Assembly: GCA_964023205.1 (NCBI GenBank)
Contig: OZ026834.1
Location: 33,394,756 to 33,458,755, forward strand
DNA from: Lutraria lutraria
Taxonomy: Eukaryota; Mollusca; Bivalvia; Venerida; Mactridae
Length of the DNA stretch: 64,000 nt
Direction of reading: 5' to 3'
Below are positions 21,586 to 60,429 of the stretch, one piece after another; the stretch's first letter is position 1; the number at the start of each line of letters is the position of its first letter. The position numbers and the translations under genes were made by a program. The notes beneath the pieces are model-generated. The model was not told the origin of the DNA and made no database searches. It saw only the letters and a list, made by a program, of their open reading frames with translations.

Positions 21586-22289
21586 TAATATCACTGCTAC
21601 ATTATGACGCCATATGACCTTCAGAGGTTTCATCTTGTACATTGTTATTTGGATCATTCGAGGAAAGAAACATGGCGGCCGACTGCATTGTATTTATTGA
21701 TTGTAGGCACTGGATTAGTACAGATTTTGTTTACACAAATATGACCGGATTTTAAACCCTCGCGTGTTATTTTCAAAGTTTATACTATTTATTCATAATT
21801 TTGTTATTGTTCTTTTATATATATATGCTATTTATACATTTCCATGCTTATTGACGGTAAATTGTACTTTGAACCGATGAAAAGACAAACTTGACAAAAC
21901 TCAGAAATCCGACATTGTTTTGGTCCTTCCGCTATGAGACGTAGCGGGCAATAGATGAAATAGCAAAATCAGGAACAGATTGCTCGTATGTCTCATAAAT
22001 GTAGACTAGGACTGCCATGACCTGACTCAGTGATGAATCTACAACTACTTTATACATCGACGCGGTCACACATGACCATTTCGCGACGTGTGGTTTCTGA
22101 ATAAAAGAAAAAAGTTGAAAATATAGAAAAGTAAGAAGAAAATTGGGATAGATCAAAGTTAGAGTTTAAAGATAGTAATGGGCAGCTGCATTTTCGTCTT
22201 TCTCATCCCAGACCTCTCCGGTTATGGTGGCCACAGCCGCAACAGCCCTGGGAATAATCGATGATGTACTTACAGCTGGACCCTGGCCT

Positions 22290-22790
22290 TTAGATAGGAA
22301 TGGTTGTCAGCACCCGCTTGAAAGATGCCAAGTTGGTGGCCTCTGCAATAACTGCAGGTAATTTGTTCCATAATGATGTTGTTTTACTTTTAGGGAAGAA
22401 AGAGTTGTTGTAGTATGCTGTATTTGCTGTAGGTTGGCAGTATTTCTTGGAGTGGGAAGATCTCGTACTGGTAGATGATGTAGCAGGAGAGAGATGCTGG
22501 TCTACAGGAATGTCTATAAGATTGTTGACGATCCTGTAAAATAAGGTCAACTGAGCCTTATTTCTTCTGCTCTCCAATGTTTCCCAGTTCTGGTGGCTTA
22601 GCATGTTGCTGACGCTGCTCGTGTTATGGTAGCGATTTGTTGCATACCTGGCAGCTCTCCTCTGTACCATTTCTATCTGGTGAGTATGGATCTTTGTGTA
22701 GGGATTCCATATTGTTGCACAGTATTCAAGCTGAGGTCGGACGAGGGAAAAGTAGGCGCTAGACTTCACTGCTTCGAATAGGCCATATCA
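22290..22790 (-). pseudogene. LINE reverse-transcriptase C-terminal fragment
   Basis: An open frame of about 160 residues begins within AYFSLVRPQLEYCATIWNPY and continues with HQIEMVQRRAARYATNRY, LTLFYRIVNNLIDIPV and FFPKSKTTSLWNKLP, ending in FKRVLTTI and a stop. This order is the region after the polymerase domain in Jockey/CR1-type non-LTR retrotransposons. The catalytic reverse-transcriptase motifs and endonuclease are missing, so it is a 5'-truncated copy. The frame is intact, suggesting a fairly young insertion. A short 3' tail continues toward 22150. Confidence 0.8.
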
Positions 22791-23176
22791 TAATTATATT
22801 CCCGATTAGAAGATCTAACTTCACTTTATTCGGACATTACGTATTTTCATCTGGTAAAGGCGAACGAAAATAATCGTGATTCATCAATAAAAACAATGAG
22901 AAAATTTTTTATTGAAAATCAAATCGAAACAACAAAATTCTGATGAATCGTTGAAATTCGAACTTGAATTTCAGTCCCCCGAATTTCGAAGGCATTTATC
23001 TAAGTCCAAATAGAAATGTTCATCTCTCGGTAAGAATTTGATACTACAATTTACCTGACAATTGAAATGGATATTTGATCTCTCTTTGACGATGTAGAGC
23101 TATAAATAACTATGTGCTGTGTTTGGTTTCCCTCTCTAAAAGCGCGCAATTTGCAATTAGGGGAAGCAACCACAGA

Positions 23177-23257
23177 TATACTAAACTGGTTCCCGTTCCA
23201 TGATGCAGTGCACCTAAGGCTTTGTACACACAAGTCAACGGGAACCAGTTTAATATA
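23177..23257. mobile_element. Tiny 81-bp inverted-repeat element
   Basis: A 21-bp arm (TATACTAAACTGGTTCCCGTT without its last base is 20 nt) pairs with 23237-23257 with one mismatch; 39 bp lie between. The block AACTGGTTCCCGTTCCA also occurs at about 46601. Confidence 0.6.
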
Positions 23258-23430
23258 CTGGTGGATACTATATGCCGGTCCCGGTCTCATCCGGTCTATG
23301 TTTTCTAGACGAATTATACTTATGAGTATTAGTTCATTATAGCTGTTAGCGTGTATATAGTGTAGTGTCTATTACTTTATCAGGCATACTTGTCTAAAGC
23401 ACAGCGTCTGTTGGTACTCAGTATATCGGA

Positions 23431-24309
23431 CCGGTGTAACGTTTTCAAGCTCCCCCTTTTTCAGGTTACCCCCCGGTAACTTAAAAACGTTTTCAAAGTA
23501 CCGGCCCGGTAACATTAAAACGTTTTCAAACTCCCTCCCCCGTTTTAATAATCCCCCCCTCCCTATGTTGATTCTTTGTGACGAAAACGTTTATATTTCA
23601 GGTTATAATTCATACTTAAATGATTCACAGTCAACATGGTTTATTTACATATGATTCCTGTATTTCTAAACTGAATATACGCAATAATTATATCAAAGCT
23701 ATGGAAGCCTATTAGGGTCATGGAGAGTACGCGCCTTTATTCAAATATATTAACGAAAAATGCAAGACATGGCCTGTGCAATCCCACACTTACTTGTGTT
23801 CAGAAAACCAACTATAGTTAATTGTTTTTATCTACTTTTTTGTCAAAATGATTCAAGATTGCATTGGTATTTGCGCAAAAATACTCATAGGATTCCATAA
23901 TTAAGGAATGGACTTGTCAGTATATGATACCATTTGATTTCGTCGTATGATTTATCATTAGGAACGCGTGAATAGTCTCATATACATGTAACTGTAATAA
24001 ATGTATGCATTTATATGTTTGAAATTGTAATCTCCTTATTCGTGTGCAAGCTCTCTTTTATTATGAATTTTCAAATTATTACCCGGGGGTAATCTGAAAA
24101 CGTTTTCAAAGCGCCCCGGGGTAACCTGAAAACGTTTTCAGATTACCGGGTAGGGCATTTGAAAACGGAGGGGGTAATCTCAAAACGTTTTAATTGTACC
24201 CCTCCCGGTAACTTAAAAACGTTTTTAAATTACCGGGGGTAATCTGAAAACGTTTTTAAGTTACCGGGGGGTAACCTGAAAAGGGGGGAGCTTGAAAACG
24301 TTACACCGG
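23431..24309. mobile_element. 879-bp inverted-repeat element with AAAACGTTTT modules
   Basis: The left end CCGGTGTAACGTTTTCAAGC pairs with the right end GCTTGAAAACGTTACACCGG exactly. The arms extend to roughly 100 bp, built from alternating modules: AAAACGTTTT-type palindromes and GGTAACC/TTACCCCCCGGTAA-type palindromes. The centre (about 23570-24070) is ordinary AT-rich sequence without an ORF. No clear target duplication is seen. It is probably a non-autonomous DNA transposon. Confidence 0.7.
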
Positions 24310-24619
24310 CATTCGCTGCATCATTTCGATGGCGTCTTTATATTTGAGTATGAAGGGGTTCCATACTGCACAGGCATGCGCTAACGAAGATCTTACAACA
24401 ATAACGTATGCTCGTTCTTAAAGTTTTCAAGAAGTCTAAAGTAAAATTAGATTTATATCATAGTCTTAGATTTTATTGATGTGGGAATCCTATTTTAGAG
24501 TTTGTTTGGATGCATGGCTGCATGCTTTCTGAATTACTTGCATGCTCCAACTGGTTGCCATGAGGGCGTTATGATAAATGAATAAGGTTTCGATTATCCG
24601 TAATAAATAGAATACAATG

Positions 24620-24803
24620 TACAGTCAAACCTGTGTTAGCGGCCACCTCCAAATAATGGCCATCCTCTGAAAAAATGGCATTCTTTTAAAAACCATCATT
24701 TGATTATTTTGAACAAAAATGACCTCCGAATAAAGGCCACCTGTCATTAATGGTCATATTACGTATTTTCCAAGGGTGGCTTTTGTTCACAAGTTTGACT
24801 GTA
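24620..24803 (+). mobile_element. Family A element, well-preserved copy
   Basis: TACAGTCAAACCTGTGTTAG to TTCACAAGTTTGACTGTA with TA at both ends, the clearest example of the family's inverted termini. Confidence 0.8.
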
Positions 24804-24931
24804 CATAACACATTTAAGAGGGTGGACGGCCATGTATGTGCCATTCATCTTCATACGAGGATATTATTTGTCAATATCATCATAGAAAACATCTATAATC
24901 GACCAAGGAGGATACATTAACGAATTTAACC

Positions 24932-25079
24932 TACAGTCAAACTTGCAAACTAAGACCACCCTCGGGAAAGACGAAATGTGGCCTTTATTGAAATGTGGCT
25001 TTTATTCGGAAGTCAGCGTGTTCTAAATGATGGCCTTTATTTACAGGATATGGCCTTTATTCGCTGATGTTTGACTGTA
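24932..25079 (-). mobile_element. Family A element, reverse orientation
   Basis: TACAGTCAAACTTGCAAAC to GATGTTTGACTGTA; the internal GGCCTTTATT words are the reverse complement of those at 24620, only 128 bp away. Confidence 0.75.
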
Positions 25080-28000
25080 CGTATAATTATAGTAGTGTCA
25101 TCATTAAGAGTCGTACTGCGGACTCTATACCTAGCTATTGGTATGTCATTGATGAAAAATGATGAAACGGAAACTGTAAACTAATATAATTTCAAGGATG
25201 GTCTGAGATACGTGTAGGGTTTGATGATAATACATGTACTTGTATTATAAATTATTTGAGTTTTTAACCAATTAAGGTATAACGTTTAAGTCCGAAGTAA
25301 AACATATGATTCAATCGACTAGTACTGAATTTCATTTTTTTTTCTTTAATGAAATGTTTTATCTAATTTATACAATTATTTTATACATAGAAAATCTCAT
25401 GTTTTTATTTTAAGAATGTTTTTTTGAGAAAAAGAAGGATTTTGAGCGAATGTAAGTATATAGCAGACATGTACTATTTTCAAACTGATGTGTTCCTCGG
25501 GCCGTTGCTCTGTATATATATTTTCATTATTTTATTACATCAAATGTGACCATAAAACTGAACGAGATTAAAGGGGCAACAATTGTTCGTCTCTATATAT
25601 GTAAACACACGGAGGCGTTTACCTCCCCTTGCAATGTATATTTTAATTCAGCCTCAACCGATTTCGATATGGAATCACCAACAATCTATTTCTTATTTCG
25701 TAATTTCCTCTTTTTCTGTTATCATTTAAAAACGAAAGTCACCTTTATTTACAAGGTAACGGAGTTGGGAGTGATATTCAAATAAGATCTTTTCATTGCG
25801 ACTTAAAGATCGAGGTCGATCGACCGACAAAGTAGACTAATCTGAAAATAAACTTAAGAATTTAGTTGGAACTAGAGATCGAAGTTCAGCAACATATTGT
25901 AAATTATATCTTGATTGTCGACTGTGGTCGTTGGTCAAAAGCATCGTAAAAACTATGACTTCTAATAATGAACGAAATAAAAAACAATAGAGGTATTGAA
26001 ATAATTTGCAATTTTATTAAATATATAAAACGTTGAAAAAACAACAAAAAACAAGATAAAAACGGAATTACTGATATAAATTTAATAAGGATAAGAACAA
26101 ATAATACATAGAGACTACGGTACAAAATAAACGCACACAGTAACTTATATTTATAGTACCCCAAATCACACTAAGAGAACATATCAATGAATGTGTACGA
26201 TTGGAAAACGTCAATTCCGTACCACAGAATTATGCTGACACGCCCAAGTTAGTACATTTATTTGCTAGTAAAGCAATTAACCTCTGTCTTGTAGAAGTGT
26301 TCGGTCACATTACCTGTCTGCTATCAATATTGTGGAATAATTTTGGCGCCAATGCAAACGATCCTAACAACAAAATACACAGTACAAACATATTTGCGGA
26401 CGAATCGTACATGAAAAGTACGAAATAACACGTATAAGAAAAAAAACACAAACATTTTGCGACCTACCAGGGACTCTCTACATTTATTAATTTAGTGTCC
26501 CTAAACCTACCTACCCGATGTTTGGTCAAGTAATCGTAAGCATTACTTTCTTCTGACCTATAAAATCGTAGAAAAGGCTCAGCTCTTATGTGACTAGGGG
26601 TAAAATATGTAGTACAATACATAACACTATAAAGCAACATCTGTATCTTGTCAGCACATCGTCGTCAGGAATAAGTCAGACTACCACAATAATGAACATC
26701 TTTAAAATTATTGAATCTTAGACCAATTGCTGAAAAATGAGTACTTCAAAGATACAAACAGTGAATTATCTCCCTTTAGTTCTATGACGTATTACTGTCA
26801 CCGAAGTCAGTTTTACAAGGTTTGCAATGAGCGTGAAATTGACATTCGTCTTGTCATTATGTAATGAATATGGCTAATCAATTACATTTTATGTGGTTGA
26901 AAGACAAAAATGTACTGACTTACTCAATGTGTGAATAGTCCGTCAATACAAATAACAATGTAATAAAATCATACAGATATCCTTAATGGATATATTATTT
27001 GTTTCATTTCTTCCACTGGCATAAGATGCTTGAATGATCAAACTTTAATCAATTCTAATCAACATTAATATTAAATTATGAAGCAATCACTAAAAGCAGT
27101 ATCACGAGTGATCCTTACCAAATTTTTAATACAAAATATAACTGAAAGATCATTGTTTCAATTGGATTTGTTTGCAAATATATAGAACATACATAATCAC
27201 GTGATACGCTGTGGCGGCAGGGGCATGTTCTGCTAAAGGGGGATGATCTATACGTAGTGTTTGGTTGGCTTCTTCTCGTGCAATTTAGTGTATGCGCGCA
27301 TAGACAAAAGTAAAATGCGCACACATACAATTGTCTATTCAGTTTGGGATACACACTTTTAAGAGAACACCAACTTAGCTGTTCAACAACTAGCTACATC
27401 ACTTTGACAAAAAACATTCATGTATTTCACTTTTCATTATGGTACATGATTGATAATTATGCATAAATAAATAACCATTATGTCATACACGATCTAGTAA
27501 TCGTTTGTTCTGTACGCTACTTACAGTTAAAATGTTGTTTAAACCACAAGACAGTGGTGGCTTCAAGAATGAGTTAATTAAATGTATATAACGATCAATT
27601 TGTTGTACGTCTAATTAACTTTAGTTTACAAACACGAATCATTTTACAATTAGTCCATACAGGTATCTTTGATTTTTTTAGTTAAAACAGTACTTCACGG
27701 CACATGGATAAAGTCCGTTCTATCCGGAATAATCCTATACAGATAGTCAGATAATATCACATGACATTGTGATTAGTACTAGGTAATCGATAGTTTTTGC
27801 ACAAATTATTGCCAGTTAAAACACTAAATTAACACAGCTTCGGACGGTTTGATGTAGTAAAAGTCAAGGAATAGCTAGAATACATGTACATGTAAAACAA
27901 AACAAAAATAACACATCCATTTTCAGACATTTCAAATTAGCGGAAATTTGAGCTATTTAGAATGTTTGAGTTTTTGAGAATCGTCAGATGACAAATGGTG

Positions 28001-28309
28001 ACGACTAGCACGAAAGCTGAATGTTTCAGAACACTTTGAGTATTCAACGATTCTTCGTAAAAGCTTTTTTTATGGAAAAAAAACACTTTTAATAATGTTA
28101 TACCTTCGATCTGACTTAACTTGTGCTTAAAATTTAATTTACACGCAATTTTGTTGAGTATACGAGTGCCTCGTTATTATAAGCTTATTAATATATTGTT
28201 AAAAACAAAATTGCAACAATAAACCTATTATAGCATTTATCTACCTTCTTTAGCACGTGCATTTGGACTAAAACATTGAAGATTTATTATCATAATTGGT
28301 GTATACATG
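25080..28309. other. Gene-free stretch downstream of SPEC3/Stum
   Basis: AT-rich sequence with only short, featureless ORFs on both strands (for example 26201-26428). No repeat family or exon was recognised, apart from a possible CCTACCTACCCGA motif near 26505. Confidence 0.5.
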
Positions 28310-28474
28310 TACAATCATGTCAATTCTGTGTTAGCGACCATCCTCTATTAAAAGGGCATTCTTTTAAAACCGTCGTTGATGAATAAAAATAAGACCTCCG
28401 AATACAACCAACTGTCAATAAAAGCCACATTTTGTCTTTCTTATGCATGGCATCTGTTCACAGGTTTAACAGTA
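28310..28474 (+). mobile_element. Family A element, degraded copy
   Basis: GTCAATTCTGTGTTAGCGAC to GTTCACAGGTTTAACAGTA. It lies in the presumed 3' flank of the SPEC3/Stum gene. Confidence 0.6.
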
Positions 28475-28802
28475 GGTAAAATATTAAACATACTACTTAG
28501 TTCAGTCTAATCTGCTCACTGAATTACCCAAACCTTCCGCCTTTCATGTCTGAAATTTATATTTTTCTTTTTCAAACAAACCAAGAACTTAATGATAACA
28601 AGAATTTCACATTCGATGCATTCCAAAGTTACACAATGTTTGTGAATTAGGAGTTTCAAAGTAAAATGATACATCCGGTATAGTTCTGAGAGAAACTTGA
28701 AGAAATAACTAAATCTGTCGTTCATTTCTTCCTTGTTTTTAAAAAATATCTTCGACTGAATTTAATCAGACGAGAAACAATGACCTGCACGTGGTACACA
28801 TC

Positions 28803-55365
<26,563 letters not shown>

Positions 55366-56424
55366 TTTGCTTGAAAAACGAACTCAAACAACACAAATAA
55401 AATATTGTTATCACGGTACTACTATCTTCTCATACACCCGCGCACTTATTGTTGAAATCCATTCATATGTGTAAGCCAAATTTTATTCCAAAACTATAAA
55501 CAAACTCCGTTGTAGAACTTAATCACTGAATAAATCAATATCAGATTAGTCTAGGAGAAAAAAAACAACTACAATTGTATATTTATGTTAAAAATCGTAT
55601 GTAACTGTAACACATACGATGGTCTGGCGTTCAATCACGTGACACACCTTACTCAGCGCATTAATAACGGTTGATTGTTTCAATAATTCCTCATATTACA
55701 GCAATTGATCTGTAGAAGCGAGTTCCTAGTGCTTTTATTTACAGGAACCAGTAATTATTTCCATCAACATTCCGCGGACTTTTTTTTCGTCTGCTTCTTA
55801 ACATATCTCAAGCCAGTATGTCGATGCTCTTTCGCAGGTGATAACGGCGAAGAATTCTCAAAATATGCTCGTGTTTATATTTCAAGAATTCCTGGGAGAA
55901 GATTTCAGCATTTAAGTTACACTTGAATCTTTCGATGAATGAATTCACCGTCAGTTTGTCCGTTTGTTTACTTACTGACTTACCTGCTGTGTAATTCTTA
56001 TTATTTAAAACAAACACAGCGAGATAGCTCCACCGATTGTTGTTATGGCGTGCTAAATGATGATTATTATAAAACTGTGTTACATTTATTGGCAATCTTT
56101 ATTAATGATGTATTTTGTGTAATTCCAAAGATCATAATATTCGACAGTATTTGATGATTATAGTTTAAAAACTGGAAATGAATCAGAAGCTGTTTTGATA
56201 CGTGTTTTAGATATATATTTGTATATGGTACTTATATAATATGTTAGGATTATCGAATTACATAAAATAACATTATAAATATAGGCGATATTCATGAAGA
56301 GTATAAAAAGCGATTTCTACAATTTGGTGGCAAATTAAATATGTCGTGTTAAAAGTTACTGTATTTTATTAAATGATATGTACGTGAAAGTAAAACTCTT
56401 ATATTCAAGATGAATGGTAGAAAT
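55366..56424. other. SPEC3/Stum upstream region
   Basis: It should hold the promoter and any 5' UTR. A small palindrome ATCGTATGT/ACATACGAT is at about 55592-55620. No TATA or initiator element can be assigned with confidence; the ORFs here have no family features. Confidence 0.4.
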
Positions 56425-56735
56425 TCAAATAAAGATATCTCGAATTCAAACAGCGGACTTTATCTCTATTTCAAACAGCAAATCATTCGAATTGAAACAG
56501 CAAATATTTCGAATTCTAACAACAGATCGATATATGGAAATCAAACAGCAGATTTCTCGATTTCAAACAGCAGATATCTCGAATTCAGACAGCAGATATC
56601 TCGAATTCAAACAGCAGATAACCACTTCACACAGTAGATATCTCGAAATCGAATTGTACGTATCTCGAATTAAAACAGTAGATATCTCGAATTAAAACAG
56701 TAGATATCACAAAATCAAATACATGTAGCAGATAT
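56425..56735 (+). repeat. Degenerate 22-bp tandem repeat
   Basis: About 12-13 units around TCAAACAGCAGATATCTCGA, best preserved at 56545-56620 and decaying outward. Confidence 0.85.
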
Positions 56736-57289
56736 CTAATCATCTTATCGATACGGGTGCATATTCTTAATTTACGACATAATCTAATACCCTGGATTAT
56801 AACTAACCACATCTACAAACGTTATAGAACTTAGAAACCTATTGAACTAATTTGATATTTCAGTGCTGACTTCATAATCCGTTCTTATCGATTCAACTTC
56901 CCTATAGATTTTGCTAATTGCTGTTCAGAATAATTTTCAGATACAAAATTAGCATTTTCGTGTTTCTTGAATTGTTTTTGCTATTTTAAGAAATTGTTAA
57001 ACATGCAACATTTGAATTCAAATGTCAATTGTGATCAATATCAGAAAAGCCTAAAACAGTTTCAAGGGATTAATACATAATATTTTCACAATTTCAAGAA
57101 CAAACACTTCGTAGGGAGTTATTCTTTACCCTGAACACAGTTGTTTTTCATATCATTACTATTGGCTTTAAATTACATAAAAGAATGTACATTTTTACAA
57201 GCTAAAAAGGACCATCCACTCAATGTTCCAACAAAACTAAAAGGCAAATACTTGCTATATTTATTTCACATTTTAAATTGCAGCTGCAC

Positions 57290-57425
57290 GTGCGTTACGT
57301 GAGAATTGCTAGAGTCAAGTGAAAACTTTGCCAATTAGGTCACGCGAGAAATTTGCCAATTTATAGGGTCACGTGAGAAAGTTGCCAATTGCTAGCGTCG
57401 CGTGAGAACGTTGCGAATTTCTAGC
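57290..57425 (+). repeat. Degenerate GTGAGAA-TTGCCAATT repeats
   Basis: Four units of TCACGTGAGAAAGTTGCCAA-type sequence followed by TTGCTAG or TTTATAG. Confidence 0.7.
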
Positions 57426-57854
57426 GGGGTATGAAGGGACAGGATGTGGCCACAAGATTACTCAGGATTATTGGTTAGTTCATATTATCACAGTACTAAA
57501 GCATGTTTAGTTCCTCCATATCTGAAGAGCATGTATAAATAATTAGTATAGCAAACATAAGTTTAGCAATTAATGAGCAACAGCAGCTGATTGGCTAGAA
57601 AAATAGGGCAAACACTAACAAATAATAAAAATTCATCATCGATAAATTAGTGAAATCCATCACGTATGCTTCGCGTGGCTTATGCGGTTTGAGGATCTTA
57701 AAACGTGTGTGTCAGAACCCAGACTTGAGTTAGAAAACATTCGAAAATATTCAATTATAATTTGTTATACAATGTAGGGAAAACTGTTCATAGATGGTTA
57801 AGTGGTCATCTGTTGATATCTAAAGACATTAAATCAAATAAATTGTTGAGTTCA

Positions 57855-58078
57855 TCACAAACTCAAGATAATTGAATTCAGAGAAACATTTTCAGCGCTG
57901 CTATCCAAATCGATGTTGTTTTTTTCGTTTTGATTCATAATATTTTTGCGATGTCGTTTTTTTGTAATTATTTTGTCTAGTTCAATTTTTTTTCCGTGTT
58001 CTGATTTTTCACCAAAAGAATGTATACTACTTTCTTCATTTGATTTTTTTGCAGTCGGCAAAAATACAGGAAGCGATT
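57855..58078 (-). CDS. Possible 3'-terminal exon of an unknown gene
   Basis: After a good acceptor (CTCTCTAAGCCTCTCCTACAG without its first base is 20 nt; it ends at 58079) an open frame of 73 codons runs to TGA. The peptide is strongly hydrophilic and lysine/asparagine-rich (KKRHRKNIMNQNEKNN), with no membrane segment or recognised domain. If real, the upstream exons lie at higher coordinates on the minus strand, within 58.1-64 kb or beyond; none was identified. Chance ORFs in AT-rich DNA can be lysine- and asparagine-rich too, so this remains weak. Confidence 0.25.
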
Positions 58079-58535
58079 CTGTAGGAGAGGCTTAGAGAGA
58101 TTTTAGAAGCTGAGATAATTATGAACTGATAAAGAAAGATCAAAACAGTGGAGTAATGTGCGCAGTATTCTTGCATTTCCGACCATCAGTTGTTTCGTGC
58201 GTTGCTTAAGGTGGGTCGCGGGGTTCCTCCCGAAAATTGGTCATTTTTTTGGAAGTCAACGCACGATAAAGAAATTTTGCGTGAACATCCTTTAATATAT
58301 TGGCTAATGCAGATGTGATATATTCAAATGATATTTCTATGGAAATCGCTCAAAAAGCGCCACCTAGCGGAAAGATATGTTTTTCATTAATGTTCGCGTT
58401 ATTTCCTATAGGCCTATTGCTCCGATAATTTTGTATATTAAGTTATGCAATTTACATAACTGCCATGCTGAATCATTTACAAATCCTTAAAAAAGTCAAT
58501 AATGTTACATTTTGTCGTCGTTAAATCTTAAGCCA

Positions 58536-58720
58536 GTAACCATGCACTAGCCCCACACCGCTGCGGACCATAAAATATCACAATCGAGGAAGCTGTCCGG
58601 TTGGCTTACGGAAGGTAGTTGGTTCTACCCAGGAGCGCGCTTGGGTAAAATCGCCAAATGACTATATAACTGTTGGAGCGAAGCTTAACACCAAAGAAAC
58701 ATCTTTGATCCTTCCACAGG
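58536..58720 (+). repeat. SINE, TAATCACTAGCCC family, diverged
   Basis: CACTAGCCCCACACCGCTGC, GAAGCTGTCCGGTTGGCTTA and GGTTCTACCCAGG keep the order seen at 4797 and 38395. Nothing is recognised between 56736 and 57289. Confidence 0.5.
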
Positions 58721-59747
58721 TTTTTTCTTAAAAATTGTATTGCATTTGTATAATATATTATATACTAGTATTGTATAATCAGACAGTACGCAGCAATTTC
58801 AGATTTGGGGGCTAATTATAAAGTTTATCTTACAACGGGGGACGAACACACAGCTGAAATTATTGGGGAGGGACTTAGCTCTCCTAAACCCAGTTCCTAT
58901 GTCCCTGATAACATTGTAATGTTTTAAGATGCACTTGGAAACTACTCTGTTGCTTTTGACGTCAATAGGATGCCAGCTGTAAATTACCTGAATGTAAGTT
59001 TACAAACACCCTCGGTCGATCCAATGTCTAACTTATCTTTAAAAACGTGAATGAGTGTATATTGTCAACACTAAATTAATTAAAAGGAAACAAAAAACGA
59101 TCGACTGTTGAACCGTGTTTCAGTCTGTTTTCGAGAACACTCAGGAAGTTTGGTTGTATGGAATGTGTATCCGTTAAAAAAGCAATCAAACCTAACGCGA
59201 GAATTAAACACAGTTCATCTAAGAGTGGTCTTCGAAAATCAGTAGGCATATGAAACTTCAAGACATGTAAAAAGAAAAAAAACACACATGTACCTTGATT
59301 AAAGTATTCATTGCGTATTTTTAAGATATGTGTATTGTAATAACTACATGTGAATATATCTCCGCAAAACTATTGTTACTGAGAATACAAATGTATATAG
59401 TAGTATTTACGTTTAATTCATTTTGATATTCCTTCGTATGATGACAGAAAAGTCAAATGGAAGTACAATCTAGTTGTAGCTACTGTATTTGAGAAATTGA
59501 TTTTGAAACACAATCCCTTTTTAAAACTGATTTGAACGAAGTATGAATATTGAGCCGGCAGTATAACCAGATTGTTTAAACGAAACGAAACAGTACGATT
59601 TTGAAATGAAAGATATGAAATGATATCAATCAATGTGTTTTATATCAGAAAATACGATTGTTTTATATTTAATGATGTTTTATAGAGTATCAACAACTTC
59701 TGATAATTTAGCGCGCATTTAAAAAAGGAAAAGCAATAAGTATAAAC
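58721..59747. other. Gene-free stretch
   Basis: A plus-strand frame at about 59135-59236 (KFGCMECVSVKKAIKP, ending KSVGI and TGA) after a TTTCAG looks mildly exon-like, but no homology is recognised and no partner exon was found. Otherwise nothing. Confidence 0.35.
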
Positions 59748-60003
59748 CGAAACCGTGACCAAGTGGTTAGGGTGTCCGCCTTCGGAGCGGGAGATCGAAG
59801 TTTCGAACCCCAGTGAAGACTGGGTTAGAACAGGTGGAGTTGGTAAGCGAGTCGCCAACATCTCAGCCAAGCGTCTGGTGGAAAGAGATGGGATTCGGGA
59901 GGTGTTGTAAGCACAAAAAAATATGTGTCTCATAAGCCAAATTCGCTGACCCCTTTAATAGGGGTGGCACTAAAATAGACAAAATCTTTACCTTTTACCT
60001 TTA
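59748..60003 (+). repeat. tRNA-derived SINE, complete-looking
   Basis: The head has A-box TGACCAAGTGGTTAGGGTG, loop CTTCGGA (anticodon TCG, Arg-like) and B-box GTTTCGAACCCC. The body runs through GGGTTAGAACAGGTGGAG and ends ATCTTTACCTTTTACCTTTA, a short TTACC-type tail. The mirrored ORF on the minus strand is not a gene. Confidence 0.7.
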
Positions 60004-60337
60004 TAAAGAATGTAAAAGGATATCATATTAATAAGACATGAAAGGTAACTGACATGAAGTGGTTAAAATCTATTTGTAGAAACAAAAAGATAAGTATCTA
60101 AGACTAATCTTTATTGCGAAAATGATGTATTTGTGTACAACTGCATCTGTACTAAGCTCGATACAGTTCTTGCAGTTTTACGATCATAAGATATCAAAAT
60201 ACATATAACACAAGTTTTCTGTAATATCTTTTATTTTAGGCCTTAATCACATGACAATTCTTCATCAAGTAGTAACTTGCGGAACATTTTGTAGCCTGTA
60301 TAACGCTAACGAACGAAAAAGAAAAAAAAAGATCCGC

Positions 60338-60425
60338 GGCCGGCTTCGAACCCGCCACAAAAAGTTTGTTTCGAAAGCTTACAATGTCCGATGCTTTACC
60401 GACTGCGCCAGCGCGGCACACTGTC
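60338..60425 (-). repeat. tRNA-like sequence with pol III A and B boxes
   Basis: The minus strand reads A-box TGGCGCAGTCGG and B-box GGGTTCGAAGCC, with about 40 bases between. The anticodon stem cannot be paired properly, so it is a SINE head or tRNA relic. Confidence 0.5.
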
Positions 60426-60429
60426 TGAC

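Noticed and set aside
59076..59285. 69-codon minus-strand ORF with a hydrophobic segment
   Set aside because: No splice signals or similarity; the opposite strand looks equally exon-like, so neither is called.
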